Source: Candidatus Woesearchaeota archaeon (GTDB lineage: Archaea; Nanobdellota; Nanobdellia; Woesearchaeales; BM511). From it: 38,830 nt of DNA. Made by a program: the position numbers and the translations under genes. The notes beneath the pieces are model-generated. The model worked only from the letters and a program-made list of their open reading frames with translations. It did no database searches and was not told the origin of the DNA. Where the stretch lies: assembly GCA_018221135.1 (NCBI GenBank), contig JAAOYB010000003.1:1-38830 (forward strand), read 5' to 3'. Positions 31,409 to 38,377 of the stretch are shown here, piece after piece; the stretch's first letter is position 1; each line of letters begins with the position of its first letter.

Positions 31409-31864
31409 ATGGCAAGAATGCACTCAAGAAAAAGAGGGAAGTCAGGAAGCACTAAACCTAACACTGAGAAAACCCCTAGCTGGGTTACTTATAAGCCAAA
31501 AGAAGTAGAAGTGCTGATATCAAAACTTGCAAAAGATGGGAAACCACCTTCTCAGATAGGCATGTACCTTAGAGACGTCTACGGGATTCCTAGTGTTAAG
31601 TTGTTGACTAAGAGGAGCATAACAAGTATTTTAGAGGAAAAAAAGCTTCAAGGAGAACTTCCAGAAGACTTACTAGCTCTTATTAGAAAAGCAGCGCTTC
31701 TAAAAAAGCACTTAGAAGAAAACCACAAAGACATGACCTCTCTTAGAGGATTGCAACTTACTGAATCAAAGATTTTTAGGCTTGTAAAATATTATAAGAA
31801 CACAGACAAGCTAAGAAGTGATTGGAAGTACGATCCATCAAAGATTAGTTTCTACGCAGAATAA
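31409..31864 (+). CDS. rps15: 30S ribosomal protein uS15
   Basis: Primary 16S rRNA-binding protein. MARMHSRKRGKSGSTKP and the DVYGIPSVKLLTKRSITSILEEKKLQGELPEDLLALIRKA region are archaeal S15; the core continues HLEENHKDMTSLRGLQLTESKIFRLVKYYK. 151 residues, normal length. The track begins 45 bases upstream, but the ATG at 31409 sits eight bases after AGGAGGA and begins the family's N-terminus. Confidence 0.97.
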   Translation: MARMHSRKRGKSGSTKPNTEKTPSWVTYKPKEVEVLISKLAKDGKPPSQIGMYLRDVYGIPSVKLLTKRSITSILEEKKLQGELPEDLLALIRKAALLKKHLEENHKDMTSLRGLQLTESKIFRLVKYYKNTDKLRSDWKYDPSKISFYAE

Positions 31865-31923
31865 ACAACAAAACTAATTTTTTTCTTAATTTTTATTAAT
31901 GTTTTAGAAGAAAAACCGGGGCT

Positions 31924-32202
31924 TTATTTTTTGTGTAGGAGAGTTCTTATCTTGTCAATGTGTTCAGCGATTTCCTCTCCTTTCTTAGTAAGGGTTAGTA
32001 ATTTTAGCCTGCCTTCTTTCTCAAAATTAACAAGACCTGCTTTTTCCATCTCCTGTAAGATTTTGACGACGTGAGAATACGTGCAATCGATTACTTTAGC
32101 AAGGCTAGAAGCATAGATTTCGTTCTTGCTGTTTTTTAAGCTGACCAGCATCATGGCTGGTTTTTCTCGAAAAAAAACATTGAAAATTGCGTTATTCTCC
32201 AT
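31924..32202 (-). CDS. Winged-helix transcription regulator (MarR-like)
   Basis: 92-residue DNA-binding protein. SSLAKVIDCTYSHVVKILQEMEKAGLVNFEKEGRLKLLTLTKKGEEIAEHI is a textbook winged helix: recognition helix TYSHVVKILQEMEKAG and wing KEGRLKLLTLT. It lacks the long dimerisation helices of full MarR proteins. A TATA-like ATTATTTATACC (32226-32237) and GGGGGA lie upstream. It could regulate neighbours; the target is unknown. Confidence 0.8.
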   Translation of the reverse strand: MENNAIFNVFFREKPAMMLVSLKNSKNEIYASSLAKVIDCTYSHVVKILQEMEKAGLVNFEKEGRLKLLTLTKKGEEIAEHIDKIRTLLHKK

Positions 32203-32364
32203 TAACTAAATCCCCCAACAAAAGGTATAAATAATCATTAAATTTTTATCATTTAAATATTTATCTATTCAAAACCTTATTTTTTAATATAGATTTTCGA
32301 AAATATAGTATCTATTTATAAATTTTTCCTAAGAACCAACCAAAATCATAAGTGATGTGAAATA

Positions 32365-32483
32365 CGCCCCTACCGGGACTTTCGAAGATAACAATTTTGG
32401 TTTTTAATATTTAAATGTATCTTTTTCGAACCCGGGTCTATAGCTCCGCAAGCTACCGTGCTATCCGCCTACACTATAGGAGC
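32365..32483 (-). tRNA. tRNA-Arg (anticodon GCG) with T-loop intron
   Basis: Exon 1 (32483-32425) and exon 2 (32378-32365) join to a 73-nt tRNA: acceptor GCTCCTA/TAGGGGC, D-stem GTGT/GCAC, anticodon stem GTAGC/GCTAT with loop TTGCGGA (anticodon GCG), variable AGAC, T-stem CCGGG/CCCGG and loop TTCGAAT, discriminator G. The T-loop is interrupted by 46 bases after its sixth base (position 59/60). Without removal of the intron no T-arm forms. No encoded CCA. It reads CGC/CGU. Confidence 0.92.
32379..32424 (-). other. Archaeal tRNA intron with canonical bulge-helix-bulge
   Basis: Flanking pairing is exact: outer helix CCGGG/CCCGG (T-stem), bulge AAA, four-base central helix TTCG/CGAA, bulge AGT, inner helix AAGATA/TATCTT. 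Cutting after the second base of each three-base bulge releases 46 nt and restores the T-loop TTCGAAT. This fits splicing by the archaeal tRNA endonuclease. Confidence 0.9.
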
Positions 32484-32500
32484 AAAAAACACATCAAAAA

Positions 32501-33340
32501 CTACGTTGTTATGACTTTCTTTAAATAATTATAGTTTTTCTTAACATAACTAATAGGGTTCTTTATAGGCACAGTAATTTTTTTAGAATGACAAACCGCT
32601 TTAGAAATAATATTAGATTCTTTTCCAATAACAAAACCTTCATTTCTTTTTATCTTATTTAGAAACTCATTAGGTGAGACTTCTTCTTTAACATAAGTTA
32701 ATACTCCTCCAAGTTCCCCTAAACTATGACCATCGCTTCCACCAACAATAGGTTTTTTAAGTTCCTCAGATAATTTTAACGCTTTTTGATTATAATGGCT
32801 GAGGTTTTCTCCATTCATAACTTCGATTAAGTCAAATGAGGACAATAATTTTTTGTCAACTATTTTTTTATGAGCGCCATCACAAACACCCATCCAAGCA
32901 ACGCTATGAGGGTGCGCGGCGCATATAACTGCTTTGAAATCCTTAGCGAAATCTAATAAGTCCTTTAAAGGGAGGTTAACTACGAAATTGCTTTTTTTGA
33001 CAGGCAATATTATGTGATTATAAAACGCGGATAACTCGCTAGTATCAAAAAAATATAAAAGAACGTGAATTCCTTCTTTTGTCGATACTTCTATTCCTGG
33101 AATACTAGGCACATCGTCGTATTTTGCTATCTCCAAGGCTCCTTTTATTTCGTTATGGTCAGTTATAGCCACGCCTATTCCTAACTTCCTAGCTTTTCTT
33201 ACTATCTCAGAAATAGTTTTTGAACCATCACTGTATTTTGTGTGATAATGCATATCAAAAGCGGTGTATCTTTTTTCTTTTAATCCCTTGATTTTTCTTG
33301 GATTAATTTTTTGTGTTTTTATCTTTGCTCTGTTTAACAT
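32501..33340 (-). CDS. PHP-domain metal-dependent phosphoesterase
   Basis: Polymerase-and-histidinol-phosphatase fold hydrolase. Motifs: DMHYHTKYSDGS (His31, His33, Asp38), AITDHNE (Asp61, His62), GIEVSTKEG, AAHPHS and GGSDGHS. 279 residues, typical of stand-alone YciV/TrpH-like proteins that act on nucleotide 3',5'-bisphosphates or RNA 5' ends; the substrate here is not known. N-terminal ~25 basic residues precede the domain. Single gene between a tRNA and the divergent pth2. Confidence 0.88.
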   Translation of the reverse strand: MLNRAKIKTQKINPRKIKGLKEKRYTAFDMHYHTKYSDGSKTISEIVRKARKLGIGVAITDHNEIKGALEIAKYDDVPSIPGIEVSTKEGIHVLLYFFDTSELSAFYNHIILPVKKSNFVVNLPLKDLLDFAKDFKAVICAAHPHSVAWMGVCDGAHKKIVDKKLLSSFDLIEVMNGENLSHYNQKALKLSEELKKPIVGGSDGHSLGELGGVLTYVKEEVSPNEFLNKIKRNEGFVIGKESNIISKAVCHSKKITVPIKNPISYVKKNYNYLKKVITT

Positions 33341-33464
33341 CCTTGTATAACCACTAATATTTTATTTTTTTCTTACTCTATAAAAACTTATTGTTTATAC
33401 CTTTAATTCTCTCATATCGGAAAAAAGTTCCACAGGAAACAAAGGGGTTCGTATGCTAGTATAC

Positions 33465-33481
33465 AATAATGTGATATTATT
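33465..33481. repeat. Palindromic AATAAT-gtgat-ATTATT
   Basis: Six-base inverted repeat with a five-base centre in the PHP-pth2 intergenic region (33341-33557). It is not overlapped by either TATA box and could be an operator, but its AT composition makes chance likely. Confidence 0.25.
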
Positions 33482-33523
33482 ACTATATAAACTTTGCTTA
33501 GCACAAAAAAACCTTAAATAAAC

Positions 33524-33533
33524 CTTATAAATA
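33524..33533 (+). promoter_or_regulatory. TATA box for pth2
   Basis: CTTATAAATA centred 29-30 bases before the pth2 ATG; leaderless mRNA expected. Confidence 0.55.
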
Positions 33534-33557
33534 GCAAATAATCACTTAATAAATAAA

Positions 33558-33902
33558 ATGGAATATAAACAAGTAATCTTAGTTCGCAGTGACTTAAAGC
33601 TTCCTAAAGGCAAAATGAGTGCTCAAGCGGCGCACGCAAGCGTAGAAGCAACACTTAGGGCAGACTCAAAAAAAGTTGCTTCTTGGAGGGCGCAAGGCCA
33701 AAAAAAGGTAGTTCTTAAAGTTGATGATGAAAAAGCTTTGATAAAATTTTTCCAAGAAGCAAAAGACAACAATTTATCTGCCAGTCTCATTACTGACGCA
33801 GGAAAAACAATTATTGCTCCAGGAACAAAGACTTGTGTAGGCATAGGCCCCGACCTAGAAGAAGAAATAGACTCCATAACAGGAGAACTAAAAATGATGT
33901 GA
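33558..33902 (+). CDS. pth2: Peptidyl-tRNA hydrolase, archaeal type (Pth2)
   Basis: Releases peptides from peptidyl-tRNA. YKQVILVRSDLKLPKGKMSAQAAHASVEA has the Pth2 signature (GK-M-x-AQ-x-AH), and the rest (SLITDAGKTIIAPGTKTCVGIGPDLEEEIDSITGELKMM) is the conserved second half with TxxG and IGP. 114 residues, typical length. Followed after 51 bases by lysS on the same strand. Confidence 0.96.
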   Translation: MEYKQVILVRSDLKLPKGKMSAQAAHASVEATLRADSKKVASWRAQGQKKVVLKVDDEKALIKFFQEAKDNNLSASLITDAGKTIIAPGTKTCVGIGPDLEEEIDSITGELKMM

Positions 33903-33953
33903 TAACATAAAACTTTAAAAATAGCAAGACTTTCTTAAAACAAATTATCTAAG

Positions 33954-35453
33954 ATGACAATAAAAACAACAGAACAAGACCATAACCGCTTAGTTGAAGA
34001 GAGAATAAGAAAACTAAATGATATAAGAGCTTTAGGAATCAATCCTTACCCTTATTCTTATGACAAGAAACACACGGCAAACGAGCTTAACACGAAGTAT
34101 TCAAAGCTAAAAAAAGAAGAAAAAACAAAGAACTCTGTAAGCGTAGCTGGTCGAATCATGCAGTTTAGACGTATGGGACGCGCAAGCTTTGTTCACATAC
34201 AAGACGAAACAGGAAGACTACAAGCTTATTTTAGAGAAGAAGACCTAGGAAAAAAAGAATATAAACTCCTAAAAAAAGTTGATATCGGAGACATAATCGG
34301 CATAAAAGGCACAATATTCAAAACAAAAACTGGGGAAGTAACAGTTTACGCAAAAGAATTCACTCTACTCACAAAAACGATAAGGCCACTCCCAGAAAAA
34401 TATCACGGATTAGTAGACAAAGAACAAAGATACAGAAAAAGATACCTTGACTTAATAATGAACCCAGAAGTTCGAGAAGTCTTTGTTAAAAGAAGCCAAA
34501 TACTAAAAGCGATAAGAGAATTCCTTGACAAAAAAGGATTTTTAGAAGTACAAACACCAATCCTACAACCCCTGTACGGAGGAGGATTCGCAAAGCCATT
34601 CAAGACAAAGATTCACGCGTGGGACATGGATATGTATCTAAGAATAGCATACGAGATATACCTAAAAAAACTCCTCGTTGGAGGATTTGAAAAAATCTAT
34701 GATCTAAGCTCATGTTTTAGAAATGAAGGAAGCGACAAAACACACAACCCCGAGTTTAGCATGATAGAAATCCAATGGGCTTGGGCAGACTACAACGACG
34801 CATTAAAACTAACAGAAGAACTATGGGAGTACGTAGCCAAAAAAGTAAATAGCACAACAAAAATAAAATACGGCAAAACAACCATAGACCTAAAAGCACC
34901 ATGGAAGAAACTAACAGTGAGCCAAGCAATAAAAAAATACGCTGATATCGACGTAGACAAACACGACGACAAAACACTTTTTAAACTAATAGAAAAACAC
35001 AATATCACCTATCAAGGAAAACTAAACAGAGGCCTAGCAATAAGCCTCTTATTTGAAGAACTCTGCGAGGAGAAACTAATACAACCAACCCATATAATAG
35101 ACCACCCAATCGAGATATGCCCACTAGCAAAAGAGCACAGAAAAAATCCTCTTTTAGCTGAGCGAGTCGAACCATTTATTAATGGTTGGGAAGTAGCAAA
35201 TATTTACTCAGAACTAAACGATCCAAAAAAACAAAAAGAAACATTCCAAGACCAAATCAAGCAAAGAGCAGCAGGAGACGAAGAAGCTCACCCAATGGAT
35301 GAAGACTACATAGAAGCACTAGAATACGGCTTACCCCCAAACGCGGGCATAGGAATCGGTGTTGATAGAATGATAATGCTCTTAACAGGGTCTGAATCAA
35401 TAAGAGACATAATACTCTTTCCTACGATGAAACCAATACCAAAAAATGAATAA
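33954..35453 (+). CDS. lysS: Lysyl-tRNA synthetase, class II
   Basis: OB-fold anticodon domain (SVSVAGRIMQFRRMGRASFVHIQDETGRLQAYF), then the class II core: motif 1 region RYRKRYLDLIMNPEVREVFVKRSQILKAIREFLDKKGFLEVQTPIL, motif 2 FRNEGSDKTHNPEFSMIEIQWAWADY, motif 3 GIGIGVDRMIMLLTGSESIRDIILFP. 499 residues. Class II lysyl-tRNA synthetase is the bacterial/eukaryotic type; many archaea use class I. Here the loop usually reading G-A-x-A-RPF-x-TH is GGGFAKPFKTKIHAWDMD. Its end overlaps the next ORF's possible start by eight bases. Confidence 0.95.
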   Translation: MTIKTTEQDHNRLVEERIRKLNDIRALGINPYPYSYDKKHTANELNTKYSKLKKEEKTKNSVSVAGRIMQFRRMGRASFVHIQDETGRLQAYFREEDLGKKEYKLLKKVDIGDIIGIKGTIFKTKTGEVTVYAKEFTLLTKTIRPLPEKYHGLVDKEQRYRKRYLDLIMNPEVREVFVKRSQILKAIREFLDKKGFLEVQTPILQPLYGGGFAKPFKTKIHAWDMDMYLRIAYEIYLKKLLVGGFEKIYDLSSCFRNEGSDKTHNPEFSMIEIQWAWADYNDALKLTEELWEYVAKKVNSTTKIKYGKTTIDLKAPWKKLTVSQAIKKYADIDVDKHDDKTLFKLIEKHNITYQGKLNRGLAISLLFEELCEEKLIQPTHIIDHPIEICPLAKEHRKNPLLAERVEPFINGWEVANIYSELNDPKKQKETFQDQIKQRAAGDEEAHPMDEDYIEALEYGLPPNAGIGIGVDRMIMLLTGSESIRDIILFPTMKPIPKNE

Positions 35454-35463
35454 AGAAAATAAG

Positions 35464-35823
35464 ATGAGCGAAGCAAAAATTGTTTTAGGACTATACGAAA
35501 ACATCAAAATACTAGATAATAAAGAGAGTAGCGAAAGCAAAGAATACTTCTCAAGAATAGACACCGGAGCCACTAAGAGCAGCTTAGACTTAGTACTAGC
35601 AGCAAAACACAACCTAGGACCTATTCTCAGAACGAAATACGTAAAGAGCGCGCACGGAAACAAACTACGACCAATAATAGAAGTTGAGATACTAATCGCA
35701 GGCAAAAAAATAAAAGGAGACTTCACCTTATCTGATAGAAGCCACATGAAATACCCAATACTCATAGGACAAAACATACTAAGACAAGGATTCATAATCG
35801 ATCCGAACTTCGAGCGAAAATAA
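35464..35823 (+). CDS. RimB-like retropepsin-fold protein (putative ATP-dependent zinc protease family)
   Basis: Pattern SRIDTGATKSSLDLVLAA is the aspartic-protease-type loop of the PF05618 family, which lies beside RimK-like ATP-grasp ligases in bacteria; the middle KSAHGNKLRPIIEVEILIAGKKIKGDFTLSDRSHMKYPILIGQNIL continues the fold. The track starts at 35446 inside lysS; ATG 35464 (MSEAKIVLG) is preferred but uncertain. One base separates its stop from the RimK-like gene. A role trimming or regulating a ligase product is inferred from the bacterial pairing. Confidence 0.78.
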   Translation: MSEAKIVLGLYENIKILDNKESSESKEYFSRIDTGATKSSLDLVLAAKHNLGPILRTKYVKSAHGNKLRPIIEVEILIAGKKIKGDFTLSDRSHMKYPILIGQNILRQGFIIDPNFERK

Positions 35824-35824
35824 A

Positions 35825-36916
35825 ATGAAAGCGGCAATGATTAGTTTAGGCAGTAAAAGCTCAAAATGGACGGCGGAAGCTATGAGGAAATACTTCGAAA
35901 TAGTAGATGAGATAAACCTAAAAAAAGTCGAAGTAAACATAGGAAGCAAAGAAGACAAGATATTAGTAGAAGGCAAACCAATAGGGAAATATGATTGTGT
36001 TTACGTTAAAGGAAGCTATAAATACGCGGGGCTTCTAAGAGCGATAGTAACAGAGCTTGATGATTCTACTTATTCTCCTTTTGAGCCCAGAAGTTTTACA
36101 TTAGTGCATAATAAGTTATTAACACAACTCCAATTAGAAAAAGAAAACATTCCGATGCCTAAGACTTACGTAGCAGCCACTACGGACGCGGCAAAAAAGA
36201 TTCTTGAAAAAATAAATTATCCAATAATTATGAAGTTGCCCTCAGGGACTCAAGGAAAAGGAGTCATGGTAGCTGATAGCTACGCAGCGGCTGCTAGCAT
36301 GCTTGACACGCTTGAGAGCTTAAACCAACCTTTTATTTTACAAGAATACATCGAGACTGACAGCGAAGACGTAAGGCTTTTTGTAGTGGGAGAAAAAGTG
36401 GTTGCTTGTATGAAAAGAAAATCGTTAACAGAAGAAGTCAGAAGTAATATTCACGCTGGAGGAGTCGGCGAAGCATACGAAGCGGATACGAACACAAAAA
36501 AAATTGCTATTAGAACAGCTAAGCTTTTAGGAGCAGAGGTTTGCGGTGTTGACATTCTTGAAAGCATCAAAGGACCACTAGTTATAGAAGCGAATCTAAG
36601 CCCGGGACTTCAAGGAATAATGGATGTTACAAATATAAACGTAGCGGACAAGATCGCTAAGTACTTATACGAGAAGACTCTTAGTTTTAAAGAACAAAGC
36701 GGAAACGGAAAAAAACGAGAACTACTAAAAGATTTAGGGATAAACCAAGCAGAGAAAAACGGCGATCAAAGCATTATATCAACACTCGATTTTAGAGGGG
36801 GAAGAATATTACTTCCTGAATTAATAACTAATTTTTCTAAGTTTAAAGAAGGAGAAGAATACGTTATCGAAGCAAGCGAAGGAAAACTTGTCATAAAGAA
36901 ACTTAACATAAAATAA
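35825..36916 (+). CDS. RimK-like ATP-grasp amino-acid ligase with C-terminal AbrB-like domain
   Basis: ATP-grasp ligase of the RimK/LysX/CofF group that joins an amino acid (often glutamate) to a carboxyl group. Motifs: MKLPSGTQGKGVMV (ATP loop), FILQEYIETDSEDVRLFVVGEKVVACMKRK, NIHAGG and VIEANLSPGLQG (Mg/ATP-binding Glu-Asn). After about residue 315, TLDFRGGRILLPELITNFSKFKEGEEYVIEASEGKLVIKKL matches the SpoVT/AbrB beta-swapped DNA-binding pattern. Fusion to such a domain is unusual. It lies one base after the RimB-like gene and is convergent with a PhoU-AbrB regulator. Confidence 0.85.
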   Translation: MKAAMISLGSKSSKWTAEAMRKYFEIVDEINLKKVEVNIGSKEDKILVEGKPIGKYDCVYVKGSYKYAGLLRAIVTELDDSTYSPFEPRSFTLVHNKLLTQLQLEKENIPMPKTYVAATTDAAKKILEKINYPIIMKLPSGTQGKGVMVADSYAAAASMLDTLESLNQPFILQEYIETDSEDVRLFVVGEKVVACMKRKSLTEEVRSNIHAGGVGEAYEADTNTKKIAIRTAKLLGAEVCGVDILESIKGPLVIEANLSPGLQGIMDVTNINVADKIAKYLYEKTLSFKEQSGNGKKRELLKDLGINQAEKNGDQSIISTLDFRGGRILLPELITNFSKFKEGEEYVIEASEGKLVIKKLNIK

Positions 36917-36922
36917 ACCAAA

Positions 36923-36933
36923 TTTTTTTTTTT
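36923..36933 (+). terminator. T11 tract after the ATP-grasp ligase
   Basis: Eleven consecutive T begin seven bases after the stop codon, between convergent genes. Suits U-tract termination by archaeal RNA polymerase. Confidence 0.45.
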
Positions 36934-37903
36934 ATTCGTGTTCTATTATCGCTTTTGCGATGTTGCAAACACCGCTTTCAAATCGTTTGAATTTCTCAAC
37001 TATGAATGTTATGTTTGATATGTGTCCTGGGTTCTCGCATTCTTCGCTTGGAATTAAATCTAACATTTTTTCGAATTCTACAAACATCAAATTCCTTTTT
37101 TGCAAGCATGAATCCGCGACGTCTTTATCTATTTTGTACAAAGCTTTGATGATGACAGAGTATTCTTCTGCTAATGTGTTGAAAGCTTTTCTTATCAATA
37201 GTTTTTCTTCTTTACAACTCAAATTATTAGCTATTCTTATTATTCTTTTTAGTTGGTCTCCTAACTTCTCAAAGTTTGATAATATTTTGTATTTGAATAA
37301 TAAATCTTTTATTGGCATGTTCATCTCTTTTGATAACCTTGGGCTGTTAAGCACCTTATTTATTAATTTGTTTCCGACATAGAAAAGTCTATTTATGTCT
37401 TTATCTCTAGAATCAAGATCTATTTTTTCATCTTTTTGAAATGCTTCTTTGGTTTCTTCTATCATGGCTCGAATTATCATATCAATTCTTTTTACTATGC
37501 TATCAAGGCTTATGTCGTTTGTGTTTAAGAAATCCTTTATAATAACTTTTTTTGGGCCTAATTCCATTATTTCAAGAGCCACAAGGTTTTGAGTTACTTG
37601 TTTTATCTCATCCAAGTGCTTTGAGAGGTCGCTTCCGTGAATTTCGATGACGTCATAATTGTTCATGTAAGCAGCGATTATTTTACGATTTACCTTTCTT
37701 TTTAAAGAATCGAACTCTATCCTTTTAATTCTTGTTTCTTCTTCTATGCTGCTTTGGTCTTCTGTGCTTAAGACTAACATGTCAAAGGTTTCTTCTATGT
37801 TTATCTCATCACCTTTTTTTATGTTGTTTCGCAAAACCCAATTTTTTGGAAGACTAACAACATAAGAACTTTTCCCAAAACTAATTACTTTTCTCTTACT
37901 CAC
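36932..37903 (-). CDS. AbrB-PhoU regulator
   Basis: N-terminal AbrB-like domain (KVISFGKSSYVVSLPKNWVLRNNIKKGDEINIEETFDMLVLS) followed by PhoU-type helical repeats (LFYVGNKLINKVLN..., LSNFEKLGDQLKRIIRIANN with the PhoU E-x-x-x-D metal-like motif). This is the archaeal PhoU-AbrB architecture, linked to phosphate-transport control; no transporter is present here. The track begins at TTG 37945; GTG 37903 ((M)SKRKVISFG) is preferred as it starts the domain and has GGGGGA 11 bases upstream. About 323 residues. Confidence 0.85.
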   Translation of the reverse strand: MSKRKVISFGKSSYVVSLPKNWVLRNNIKKGDEINIEETFDMLVLSTEDQSSIEEETRIKRIEFDSLKRKVNRKIIAAYMNNYDVIEIHGSDLSKHLDEIKQVTQNLVALEIMELGPKKVIIKDFLNTNDISLDSIVKRIDMIIRAMIEETKEAFQKDEKIDLDSRDKDINRLFYVGNKLINKVLNSPRLSKEMNMPIKDLLFKYKILSNFEKLGDQLKRIIRIANNLSCKEEKLLIRKAFNTLAEEYSVIIKALYKIDKDVADSCLQKRNLMFVEFEKMLDLIPSEECENPGHISNITFIVEKFKRFESGVCNIAKAIIEHE

Positions 37904-37964
37904 CTTATCATTTTCCCCCAAAAAATTTTTTTGGTGATTATACAATTACTAAGTAATATATGCT

Positions 37965-38000
37965 ATATATAACATATAGTAAATTAATATATAAATATTT
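37965..38000. promoter_or_regulatory. AT-rich promoter/operator region upstream of the AbrB-PhoU gene
   Basis: TGCTATATATAACATATAGTAAATTAATATATAAATATTTGC contains TATA-like boxes in both directions and the imperfect palindrome CTATATATAACATATAG. It lies between the minus-strand AbrB-PhoU gene and the plus-strand 47-residue ORF, so it may serve both. Confidence 0.4.
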
Positions 38001-38075
38001 GCATTAAAAAACATAATCCTAAAAAAAACTTTTTATTTTTAGGAAACTAAGTTAAGGGGATGAGGTGGTGAACTC

Positions 38076-38219
38076 ATGGTTGAAGACTACAGCGAATACG
38101 ACTTATACGAAGAAGAATCAATATACTCAGATAGTGGAAGAGAAAAACTCTTAGAAGATGGCGAGATAAGCTTATCAGAGTATGCTTTTATGAAAGGCTA
38201 CGACGAAGCGATGGGATAG
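38076..38219 (+). CDS. 47-residue acidic protein
   Basis: Short ORF MVEDYSEYDLYEEESIYSDSGREKLLEDGEISLSEYAFMKGYDEAMG, not on the track. It has a strong ribosome binding site (GAGGTGGTG, 7-14 bases before the ATG). The N-terminal half is Glu/Asp/Tyr/Ser-rich; the C-terminal EISLSEYAFMKGYDEAMG looks like a conserved helix. No named family recognised. A palindrome AAAAAACGTTTTTT and T8 tract follow as a likely terminator. Confidence 0.65.
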   Translation: MVEDYSEYDLYEEESIYSDSGREKLLEDGEISLSEYAFMKGYDEAMG

Positions 38220-38230
38220 AAAAACAAGGG

Positions 38231-38257
38231 AAAAAACGTTTTTTTAACCTTTTTTTT
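38231..38257 (+). terminator. Palindrome and T-tracts after the acidic mini-protein
   Basis: AAAAAACGTTTTTT (38231-38244) runs into T7 and, after AACC, a T8 tract ending at 38257. The gyrB TATA box follows at 38264. Confidence 0.45.
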
Positions 38258-38263
38258 AGCAAG

Positions 38264-38273
38264 TTTTATAAAC
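38264..38273 (+). promoter_or_regulatory. Probable TATA box upstream of gyrB
   Basis: TTTTATAAAC; would give a leader of about 85 bases. A closer TATA-like TTAATAAAAA at 38351-38360 would instead give a leaderless gyrB mRNA. Confidence 0.4.
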
Positions 38274-38377
38274 AATAAAATAATTATTTCCACATAACAA
38301 AAAACAGGGTTTTTATAGAGGAAAAAAACAATAAAAATTCTATTCAGATAATTAATAAAAATGGCTTTAGATATAAG

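Noticed and set aside
31308-31508. 66-codon ORF MGNTVQKLGFVV... upstream of and overlapping rps15
   Set aside because: Overlaps rps15 by 100 bases in another frame, contains the T10 tract and hairpin, and resembles no protein; better read as leader RNA.
32365-32483. tRNA pseudogene lacking a T-arm
   Set aside because: First impression only; the bulge-helix-bulge pairing is perfect and splicing restores a consensus T-loop, so an intron explains it.
36960-37382. 140-codon plus-strand ORF
   Set aside because: Complete antisense of the AbrB-PhoU coding region without any start signals.
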